Shown: positions 47,301 through 53,784 of the stretch, in pieces
Layout of the letters: each line of letters begins with the position of its first letter
Numbering within the stretch: the stretch's first letter is position 1
Source of the DNA: Scytonema millei VB511283
GTDB lineage: Bacteria > Cyanobacteriota > Cyanobacteriia > Cyanobacteriales > Chroococcidiopsidaceae
Length of the DNA stretch: 64,000 nt
Direction: 5' to 3'
Assembly (NCBI RefSeq): GCF_000817735.3
Contig: NZ_JTJC03000001.1
Coordinates: 505,710 to 569,709, forward strand
Notes under the pieces: generated by a model
Told to the model about the DNA's origin: nothing
Database searches by the model: none
The model's input: only the letters and a program-made list of their open reading frames with translations
Made by a program: the position numbers and the translations under genes

Positions 47301-47870
47301 ATTGACGATATTCCCTGGATTCGTGCCAAATTGCAAACCCAAGGGAACGCTGACGGTGAGTAGCGGCGCACCTGTATCTGGGGTAGCGCTAAACTGCGTT
47401 CCATCAGCAAAGTCGATACTGTTAGCTGTCGTGGCAATGAAGGAACCACCGACTATGAGTCTGGCGTTTTGACCGAAAATAATCCCGTTGGGATTGAGTA
47501 GGAATAAATTCGCCGTACCTCTTGCTGCTAAAATGCCGTCAATCTCAGATCTGGAGCTACCCGTAACTCTGGTGAGGATATTTTGAATATTTGCTCCGTT
47601 GTCAAATAAAGCTGCCCGTCCATTGGGGATGGAAAATTGCTCGAAGCTATGAAATAAATTACTTCCCCGCGTGGCTCCACCAGAAATTGTATCTATACCA
47701 TCTGGGCTGGAGTTGACTATAGAATTATCTACGCCTAGAGTATTATCAGGTCTAATTGGGCTATCCGGTGGAACTTGAGCTAGCGTAAGACTCCCACTAG
47801 CGATCGCGCTTCCTACCACTACACCAACTAATCCTAGCCTGAGTGCCTCACACCAAAATATTCGCGTCAT
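44355..47870 (-). CDS. Two-partner-secretion exoprotein (haemagglutination-activity domain) 1
   Basis: 1171-aa very large exoprotein. A signal peptide (MTRIFWCEALRLGLVGVVVG...LTLAQ) is followed by a TPS domain: NLFHSFEQFSIPNGRAALF, IQNILTRVTG, NLFLLNPNGIIFGQNARL and GGSFIATTANSIDF, which guides export through a TpsB porin. The rest is a long beta-helix of short repeats (QGNAGNVTI, LSLTNGAQ). It ends DIVELPTGLVDASTLVAAGCPSG and a Thr-rich tail, also seen in the second copy. A TTG 42 bp upstream is in frame; ATG 47870 has GAGGAGAA before it. It probably forms an adhesin or surface fibre. No TpsB gene is in the window. Confidence 0.9.
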   Translation of the reverse strand: MTRIFWCEALRLGLVGVVVGSAIASGSLTLAQVPPDSPIRPDNTLGVDNSIVNSSPDGIDTISGGATRGSNLFHSFEQFSIPNGRAALFDNGANIQNILTRVTGSSRSEIDGILAARGTANLFLLNPNGIIFGQNARLIVGGSFIATTANSIDFADGTQFSATPDTGAPLLTVSVPLGLQFGTNPGNIVNRASTFGLQVQPGRTIGLIGGNISLEGGDITAAGGRVELGAVAAPGVVGINPDPSGFRFSFPTDLTLSDISLTNAANVRTVASNGGSISVNARNFSISDRSSLVVGIFQGTVDSQAGNIEINARDTVTVDGTSSSTSSSGIQNSTFGSGNAGNISIATGSLNIIGNAQVGSLTNGQGNAGRVDIQARDRVSITGVSGGLLSVVAPSGIGNGADIRLRAGSLSLSNGSLIATSTLGRGNAGNIQIDTTGSISVSGGSVLQAASYSQGNAGNVTITAGDRISFDGGAVASILALPSDIPSNSTFLGEIPQIQSDRLGGNIRLNGRSLSLTNGTQIATSTREKGNAGNIEVNTTEGISASGGSILQAISTSGGSAGDITITAGDRVSFDGVGSNGLPSSVLSVLDRTSEPESGRRGGDIKLKARSLSLTNGAQFTTSTSGQGNAGNVEIDVSDAVDLVGISEIDRNFRSGIFSTVEATGKGKGGDINLSAGSLSINDGAQVNANSGGEGDAGNITVNVANNTNLDGTGPLVGGGIFSNLEGGVGKGGNVSLTTGSLSLKDGANISASTFSQGDAGSVTLDVRDLLSIDGTSNRGFSSGVFSAVQPQAVGNGGNVNVAAGSISLTNGGIISASSLGQGNAGNVTIDARDAIVLDGVGTNNLPSSVFSSISGTSELRGDRQGGDIRLRGRSLSLTNGAQLNSSSLVGQGSAGNIDVDVRSLNLDRGNIFAITTSGDGGNIQLRANKGIRLRNNSQISTTAGTNRQPGNGGNITINTPLIIANSDGNNDITANAFSGNGGRVDITADSIVGFTPLSRQELQALLGTDDPTQLDPSRLPSNDITAISQTNPSLSGTVTFNAADIDPSRDIVELPTGLVDASTLVAAGCPSGVENRFTVAGRGGLPPAPGDKLSPDALLTDWATLQTPETQNRAAVESSIPEVTQTATTPVEPIQEATSWQFDLDGKVILTTAPSATTRGYSSPTSCQGS

Positions 47871-48066
47871 TTCTCCTCTTCCTGCTCGTTCCGCTTGTAT
47901 CTTTTTAGACAACTAACTTAGTGTCCAAGGCTACACTGCCTAAAGAGATATTGCCAGAAAAGTCATCTATCTGTGATTAAGAATGCTTGCAAGGGTGTAG
48001 CGAAGTTGAACGAAGCGATCGCATTATTTCTATCTAAAGCAATTCGCGATCGCATATATGACACTG

Positions 48067-48094
48067 GTAGGGGCGCACAGCTGTGCGCCCCTAC
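48067..48094. repeat. Perfect 28-bp palindrome upstream of the MazE-like gene
   Basis: GTAGGGGCGCACAG plus exact complement, 38 bp before the GTG start. Confidence 0.95.
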
Positions 48095-48132
48095 AGTCTG
48101 TAGGATAGAAAAGTATTCATTAGCGATCCCAA

Positions 48133-48354
48133 GTGGCTACAGAAAAAATTTCCGTCTCTCTCTCCTCATCTTTGGTGAGATTTATTGAGACTTACAAGAA
48201 TACACATCAGCATAAATCCCACTCTCAGGTAATTGAAACAGCCTTGCAGTTGTTGCAGCAGGAGTTAGAAGCAGCTTACCGCAAAGCAAACCAAGAGATT
48301 GATTTTGATTGGGAAGTGACTGTTGCTGATGGTCTTGCCGATGAAACGTGGTGA
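48133..48354 (+). CDS. MazE-like ribbon-helix-helix antitoxin
   Basis: 73 aa with a GTG start. KISVSLSSSLVRFIETYKNTHQHKSHSQVIETALQLLQQ is a ribbon-helix-helix DNA-binding unit. The C-terminus AYRKANQEIDFDWEVTVADGLADETW is the toxin-binding tail seen in cyanobacterial antitoxins paired with MazF/PemK toxins. The toxin that should overlap its end survives only as an 8-codon remnant, so the antitoxin is orphaned here. It may protect against a related MazF elsewhere or act as a solitary regulator. Confidence 0.82.
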   Translation: MATEKISVSLSSSLVRFIETYKNTHQHKSHSQVIETALQLLQQELEAAYRKANQEIDFDWEVTVADGLADETW

Positions 48355-48367
48355 GATTTACTCTTAA
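48341..48367 (+). pseudogene. MazF/PemK toxin remnant
   Basis: The ATG at 48341, inside the antitoxin's last codons, reads MKRGEIYS then TAA. MKRGEIY is a common N-terminus of MazF/PemK endoribonucleases. Immediately after, another frame reads TLNPSI, matching the next part of such toxins (e.g. LxLNPTIGSE), so a small deletion or frameshift broke the gene. Nothing further of the toxin is recognisable before the exoprotein gene. Confidence 0.65.
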
Positions 48368-48395
48368 CCCATCAATCTACATCTTCAGCTTTGAG

Positions 48396-51300
48396 CTATG
48401 AACTAGGGCAGGAAGTCGGTGTTGTCTTTAAATGACTTGATGATGTGGTATCGCCGCTAGTAAGAATTATCGCGCCGTTGCGATCGTATTGCCAGGATGT
48501 GGCTTCAGTTATGGTTTCTACGGGTGGAGTAGGTGTAGTATTAGTTGCTACTGGGGTAGTTGTTTCTACTGCGGCACGGTTTTGAGTTTCTGGTGTTTGC
48601 AGAGTTGCCCAATCGGTGAGGAGGGCATCAGGACTGAGTTTATCTGCTGGTGCAGGGGGTAAGCCGCCGCGTCCGGCGACGGTGAAGCGGTTTTCGGCTC
48701 CAGATGGGCATCCTGCTGCGACTAAAGAGGAGGCATCGACCAATCCTGTTGGTAGTTCCACAATATCGCGGCTGGGGTCGATATCGGCAGTATTAAAGCT
48801 GACAGTACCACTGAAGGAAGGATTTGTGAGGGAAATTGCTGCTACATCATTACTAGATGAGTTATTTAAGAAGTTGAGAAAGTCCTCTGCTGTGGGTGTA
48901 TCAGTGCCTAACCGAGATTGAAGTGTTTCACCGTCAATTCGGTTTAGTCCAAAAATGCTTTGAGCATTAATTTCGATCGTACCGCCTTTGCCATTAAAAG
49001 CATTAGCAAAAATATCGTTATTACCCTCTTGCTCTCCTTGACCAGCAATAACCAAGGGAGAGTCAATTGTAATGTTGCCACCATTTCCACCTTGTCCCTC
49101 GCTTCCTGCTTCGGTTGTGATATAACTACCTTTGCGTAACCTCACACTTTTACTTGCTTGCAATCGGATATCCCCACCGTCACCTGATTCAGAGCTGGCG
49201 AGGATACCACCGTTATCGAGATTAAGGGTGCGAACGTTTACAATGATGTTCCCTGCATCTCCTGTTCCAAAGTTACTGGCATTCAATCGACTATTATTGC
49301 TAAGAGAGAAAGATCGGGCTTTAATGTCAATTGTACCGCCGTTACCCACTGCCCCAGTTTGAACTGTAGTGAAAACTCCGCTGCTACCACTAGCACTGAA
49401 AGCATCGCGCACGTCAATAATTACCTTGCCACCATTGCCACGTCCACCTGACAGTTTATTCTCATGTCCCTCGATAGCAGCAATAATTTGAGCACCATCA
49501 GTGAGAGAGAGCGATCCTGCTTTGATGTCAATCGTACCGCCATTGCCTTCTGCTTCAGGCGACACAGAGCTAAAAATATAACTACTTGAGAGCAAAATAA
49601 AATTATCTGCTTGCAAGAAGACGTTTCCAGCATCTCCTTCTCCAAAAGTGCCAGCAGTCAATGAAGTATTATTCTCTAATGAGATCGAGCGCGCTTTGAG
49701 CGTGATGTCTCCACCTCGACCTGTGCCTCCTACTTCCAAGCTACTAAATACACTACTTCCGTCAAAAGTAATACGATCGCTAGCAGTAATAGTTACGTTA
49801 CCTGCATTTCCCCGTCCGGCATTACTAGTCTCCAGTAGCGAGCCATTGGTGAAAGAAACTGTTGGTGCTGAGATTTGGATGTCGCTACTATTACCTACTG
49901 CATTAAAATCTGTATTCGTCAAAATCGCACTTGCCGAAAAAGAAATCGAGTCATCCGCTTCGATAGAAACAACTCCTGAGTTGCCTTGTCCATTGGCAAA
50001 AAAACCAGCTTCTATCTGCGTTCCCTCGTTTAAGGACACGGTTTTAGCTTTGATGCGGATATTGCCAACATCTCCCTTTGCTGGTTGTCTCTCCAGACTT
50101 CCTATATTGCTCACAAGCTCGCTGTCTGATAAAGAAAGTGATTGTGCTGTAATAGTTATGTTGCCCGCATTTCCCTGTCCGGCATTACTGGTTTTTAGCA
50201 GAGAGCCATTGGTGAAAGAAACTGTTGGTGCGGAGATTTGGATGTCGCTACTATTACCTACTGCATTAAAATCTGTATTCGTCAAAATCGCACTTGCCGA
50301 AAAAGAAATCGAGTCATCTGCTTCGATAGAGACAATTCCTGAGTTTCCTTGTCCGTTGGCAAAAAAACCAGCTTCTATCTGCGTTCCCTCGTTTAAGGAC
50401 ACGGTTTTAGCTTTGATGCGGATATTGCCAACATCTCCCTTCGCTGGTTGTCTCTCCAGACTTCCTATATTGCTCACAAGCTCGCTGTCTGATAAAGAAA
50501 GTGATTGTGCTGTAATAGTTATGTTACCTGCGTTTCCCTGTCCGGCATTACTAGTTTTTAGCAGAGAGCCATTGGTGAAAGAAACTGTTGGTGCTGAAAT
50601 GAGGATGTCGCTACTATTACCTACCGCATTAAAATCTGTATTCGTCAAAATTTCACTTGCCGAAAAAGAAATCGAGTCATCCGCTTCGATAGAGACAATT
50701 CCTGAGTTTCCTTGTCCGTTGGCAAAAAAACCAGCTGCTATCTGCGTTCCCTCGTTTAAGAGCACAGTTTTAGCTTTGATGCGGATAGTGCCAACATTTC
50801 CCTTCGCTGGATTTCCCTGGGAGCTGCCTACATTACTGAGGAGAAAGCTGTTATTTAAGGAGACAGTATCTTGCGCCCGCACGTCTATGCTACCTGCATT
50901 ACCTTGTCCAAGGGTGGAAGTTGTAAGTCTCGCTCCATTAGTTAATTCTACCGATCGCGCCTTAATAGCGACATTACCACCGTTACCAGTAGCGTTTTCC
51001 CTAACACGGCTGAAAATTGTACTGCTATCTAAGGAGACGCTATCCGCAGCAGTTATATTAACATTGCCTGCATTACCAGTGCCAAAGACGCTGGCAGAAA
51101 TCACACCACTATCAGTTAAGGATAAAGAACCAGTATTAATGTCAATATTGCCACCTTTGCCTGTGCCACCCTCGTCTACATTGTTGAAGACCCCACTAGA
51201 AAACCCTCGCTGGCTTCGTCCGCCAATTGCGATTGTGCCTTGAGCATTAACGTCTATATCTCCTGCTACAGCCCCAACCACTTCTTGATTTTCGCCAATG

Positions 51301-52214
51301 CCAGCAACTAGTTCGCTACCTCCAAATAAATTTAAGTTACGGGTATTAACTGAAATATGACCACCACCTCCAGCACTGACATTAACTATTGAGTCATTGG
51401 TCAGCGATATGTCTCCTAAAGTGAGGTCTGTAGGAAAGCTGAAGCGAAAACCACTGGGATCGGGGTTAATTCCTACCACTCCTGGGGCGGCTACTGCGCC
51501 TAATTCGATTCGTCCGCCTCTAGCAGTTAACCAACCGCCTTCCAGATTTATGCTTCCGCCAATCAACCCCAGGGTTTTTCCTGGTTGTACCTGCAAACCT
51601 ACAACAAAATCGTTGCTGTCAGCAGATCGAGAACGATTGACAATCTCCCCTGCACCAGCACCAAACTGTAAACCCAAGGGAACGCTGACGGTGAGTAACG
51701 GCGCACCTGTACCTGGTGTAGCACTAAACTGCGTTCCATCAGCAAAGTTGATACTGCTTGCTGTCGTCGCAATAAACGAACCACCAACATCCAATCTGGC
51801 ATTCGGACCGAAAATAATCCCGTTGGGATTGAGCAAAAATAAATTAGCTGCTCCGTTGGCTCTAATCAAACCATCAATATCAGATACAGAGCCACCTGTA
51901 ACCCTACTAAGAATATTTTGAATATCTAAATCATTGCTAAAAATAGCTGCTCCGTTGGTCGGAACCGAAAACCGATCGAAACTGTGGAATAAATTACCAC
52001 CCTGCCTAGTTCCACCAGTAATTGTCTGCTCACCGCCACTGATACCACTGACAGCAGAACCAACAGTATTGTCTGGAACAACTTGAGCCAGCGCAGGACT
52101 CCCAAATACAACAGCACTTCCAAATACGTTAGCGAAGCTTAACGAAGTTATCGCACCAAACAACCCTAGCCGCGCGCACCAGCGCCCAGCAACTGAAGAT
52201 ATTTGCAAATACAT
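48396..52214 (-). CDS. Two-partner-secretion exoprotein 2, with 121-aa tandem repeats
   Basis: 1272-aa exoprotein closely related to the first. Signal peptide (MYLQISSVAGRWCARLGLFG...SPALAQ), TPS domain (NLFHSFDRFSVPTNGAAIF, IQNILSRVTGGSVSDIDGL, NLFLLNPNGIIFGPNARL), then a beta-helix. Residues coded by 49795-50883 form three near-identical 121-aa units (TNGSLLKTSNAGQGNAGNIT..., NEGTQIEAGFFANGQGNSG), the most regular part. The C-terminus again carries DIVELPTGLVDASSLVAAGCPSG. A TTG 45 bp upstream is possible. It probably forms a long surface fibre; repeat number may vary between strains. Confidence 0.9.
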   Translation of the reverse strand: MYLQISSVAGRWCARLGLFGAITSLSFANVFGSAVVFGSPALAQVVPDNTVGSAVSGISGGEQTITGGTRQGGNLFHSFDRFSVPTNGAAIFSNDLDIQNILSRVTGGSVSDIDGLIRANGAANLFLLNPNGIIFGPNARLDVGGSFIATTASSINFADGTQFSATPGTGAPLLTVSVPLGLQFGAGAGEIVNRSRSADSNDFVVGLQVQPGKTLGLIGGSINLEGGWLTARGGRIELGAVAAPGVVGINPDPSGFRFSFPTDLTLGDISLTNDSIVNVSAGGGGHISVNTRNLNLFGGSELVAGIGENQEVVGAVAGDIDVNAQGTIAIGGRSQRGFSSGVFNNVDEGGTGKGGNIDINTGSLSLTDSGVISASVFGTGNAGNVNITAADSVSLDSSTIFSRVRENATGNGGNVAIKARSVELTNGARLTTSTLGQGNAGSIDVRAQDTVSLNNSFLLSNVGSSQGNPAKGNVGTIRIKAKTVLLNEGTQIAAGFFANGQGNSGIVSIEADDSISFSASEILTNTDFNAVGNSSDILISAPTVSFTNGSLLKTSNAGQGNAGNITITAQSLSLSDSELVSNIGSLERQPAKGDVGNIRIKAKTVSLNEGTQIEAGFFANGQGNSGIVSIEADDSISFSASAILTNTDFNAVGNSSDIQISAPTVSFTNGSLLKTSNAGQGNAGNITITAQSLSLSDSELVSNIGSLERQPAKGDVGNIRIKAKTVSLNEGTQIEAGFFANGQGNSGVVSIEADDSISFSASAILTNTDFNAVGNSSDIQISAPTVSFTNGSLLETSNAGRGNAGNVTITASDRITFDGSSVFSSLEVGGTGRGGDITLKARSISLENNTSLTAGTFGEGDAGNVFLQADNFILLSSSYIFSSVSPEAEGNGGTIDIKAGSLSLTDGAQIIAAIEGHENKLSGGRGNGGKVIIDVRDAFSASGSSGVFTTVQTGAVGNGGTIDIKARSFSLSNNSRLNASNFGTGDAGNIIVNVRTLNLDNGGILASSESGDGGDIRLQASKSVRLRKGSYITTEAGSEGQGGNGGNITIDSPLVIAGQGEQEGNNDIFANAFNGKGGTIEINAQSIFGLNRIDGETLQSRLGTDTPTAEDFLNFLNNSSSNDVAAISLTNPSFSGTVSFNTADIDPSRDIVELPTGLVDASSLVAAGCPSGAENRFTVAGRGGLPPAPADKLSPDALLTDWATLQTPETQNRAAVETTTPVATNTTPTPPVETITEATSWQYDRNGAIILTSGDTTSSSHLKTTPTSCPSS
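49795..50883. repeat. 363-bp tandem repeat, three copies
   Basis: The same sequence recurs at 49861, 50224 and 50587 (exactly 363 bp apart, 121 codons). The copies near 49.9 and 50.3 kb are almost identical; the third (50.6-50.9 kb) diverges at its far end. It is translated in exoprotein 2. Confidence 0.9.
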
Positions 52215-52604
52215 CTCTGCTATATAAATATTTAAGTTAATACCGATGACAGATGCCAAACCACCAATAACTATAAAATATTCACCGTAATAAAATAAAG
52301 CCCTAAAATCTGGAGAAATTGCGATCGCGCTACTTCCCCATACAACCAGGACAAAAATGTGCGATTCATCACATTTGCCCTTTATTTACACCATCTTCAG
52401 GAAAAAATCCAGACTAATTTGTAGTATTTACAATAAATGAACGAACCGAACTTTCGATAGAGGGAAAGCCGTATTATAAAAATACTTAACTTAATTTTTC
52501 CCTAATTGAAGTGCGATCGCGTCGTTTGCTACTCTCTGGCTTAGTTGAATTTCTATCCAGAAAAGCTAATCGGTATAAAAAATATCTGTCTACGGAGAAC
52601 TGCA
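52215..52604. other. Divergent promoter region of exoprotein 2 and the DUF928 gene
   Basis: AT-rich. It holds a CRP-like palindrome at 52355-52376 and a short inverted repeat GTATT-ATAAA-AATAC near 52471. No gene. Confidence 0.6.
52355..52376. promoter_or_regulatory. CRP/SyCrp1-like binding site
   Basis: 22-bp palindrome AAATGTG-N8-CACATTT. It fits the cAMP-receptor consensus TGTGA-N6-TCACA except for one base (TGTGC-N6-TCACA). It lies about 140 bp from the exoprotein start and 230 bp from the DUF928 start. Confidence 0.55.
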
Positions 52605-53507
52605 ATGAAGATTAAACCGTGGCTGAAGTACGTAATCCCGATCTTGGCAATTGGTTGTTTTGCCCCTGTAGTCCCTACAACGACGCAGGCTGCACCCGCT
52701 AAAGCAGTCCAAAATGCCCAGTCCGATTACGATAACTTCATGCGACAAGGCTATCTTGCCACTGCTCAACGAGACTATGAAACAGCTCTAGTCAATTTTC
52801 GCAAGGCTCTCAACCTCCGGCAAGGAAACCCCTACGCTACCAGAGCAATTAACAACATCAGTAGCTATCTTTCGCAGCGCGGCGAAGCTACAATTTCCTT
52901 CGTACCCCCGGAGTGGGGCGCACCAGGAAACCGAGTTGGTGGTGCAACGCGGGGCTGTTTTAGTGGCAAACAAGCACTCACAGCTTTAGTTCCAAATACT
53001 AATACGGGAACGACGATCGCCGCCCAACCTACCTTATCGTTCTACGTGCCTGCAAATAAAGCCGAACAACTAGAATTAGTCGTACTCAACGATAAACAAA
53101 AGATCCTGCACAAATCTATTGTTGCTTCGCCAAAAACACCAGGGATTGTCAGCATCAACATGGCGAAAATGTCAGGTGCGCCATCTCTAGAGACGGGGAA
53201 AAACTATCAATGGTATTTCTCCATGATTTGCGATCCAAAAGACCGTTCGGCAGACGTAGTTGTAGACGGCTGGATTCAACGAGTTGAAGCCGATCCGATT
53301 CTGCAAAGCGAAATTCAAAAAGCCAAACCGAGCGATCGCGTCTCTTTATATGCGGCAAATGGCATTTGGTACGATACAGTAGCGGCAATGGTGGCAAGCC
53401 GTCAATCGACACCCAATAATTCAACCGTATCGCGAGAATGGTCGGATTTACTCAAATCTGTGGGATTGGGTGCAGTGGCTCAGGCTCCAATTGTATTGCT
53501 GAATTAA
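52605..53507 (+). CDS. DUF928 protein with TPR-like helices, exported
   Basis: 300 aa. Signal peptide (MKIKPWLKYVIPILAIGCFA...QAA). A TPR pair (YDNFMRQGYLATAQRDYETALVNFRKALNLRQGNPYATRAINNI shortened here: GYLATAQRDYETALVNFRKA). Then the DUF928 core: PPEWGAPGNRVGGATRGCF, TIAAQPTLSFYVP and YQWYFSMICDPKDRSADVVVDGWI. DUF928 genes in cyanobacteria commonly accompany CHASE2 kinases and exoproteins; the function is unknown. The frame begins 60 bp earlier, but ATG 52605 follows GGAG with good spacing. It is followed, after heptamer repeats, by a CHASE2 kinase. Confidence 0.88.
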   Translation: MKIKPWLKYVIPILAIGCFAPVVPTTTQAAPAKAVQNAQSDYDNFMRQGYLATAQRDYETALVNFRKALNLRQGNPYATRAINNISSYLSQRGEATISFVPPEWGAPGNRVGGATRGCFSGKQALTALVPNTNTGTTIAAQPTLSFYVPANKAEQLELVVLNDKQKILHKSIVASPKTPGIVSINMAKMSGAPSLETGKNYQWYFSMICDPKDRSADVVVDGWIQRVEADPILQSEIQKAKPSDRVSLYAANGIWYDTVAAMVASRQSTPNNSTVSREWSDLLKSVGLGAVAQAPIVLLN

Positions 53508-53622
53508 GATTCGTTCAACTCACTCGATCGAACAAAGCAATTATGCCCCTTGTCCCTAAAGCACCCCATGATTACGATAATTATGGACGTGCTTAGGGAA
53601 TTCTTGCTAATGGTCAGTTATC

Positions 53623-53752
53623 AGGGAGCAGGGAGCAGGGAGCAGGGAGCAGGGAACGGGGAACAGGGGGAAGAGAGTTGAGGGAGTAGTGACTAATGAC
53701 CAACTACCAACTACCAACTACCAACTACCAATGACCAATGACCAACAACAGT
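53623..53752. repeat. GGGAGCA and CAACTAC heptamer repeat blocks
   Basis: Five GGGAGCA units (53623-53655) and four CAACTAC units followed by CAATGAC units (53698-53750), in the DUF928-kinase gap. Confidence 0.9.
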
Positions 53753-53784
53753 CATAATGCAAGATATGATAAATCAATATAAAT

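Noticed and set aside
44569-47472. A series of plus-strand frames opposite exoprotein 1
   Set aside because: Same reason: antisense shadows of a low-complexity beta-helix gene, without ribosome sites or recognisable domains.
49795-50883. CRISPR-like periodic repeats
   Set aside because: The 363-bp period is in frame and continuous, with no spacers; it is protein tandem duplication. Heptamer blocks elsewhere also lack spacers. No cas gene is present.
49648-51243. 531-codon open frame on the plus strand opposite exoprotein 2
   Set aside because: It mirrors the tandem-repeat and Ser/Gly/Asn-rich coding strand. Signal peptide, TPS motifs and family likeness belong to the minus-strand frame, and the plus frame gives a repetitive Leu/Pro/Ser-rich product.
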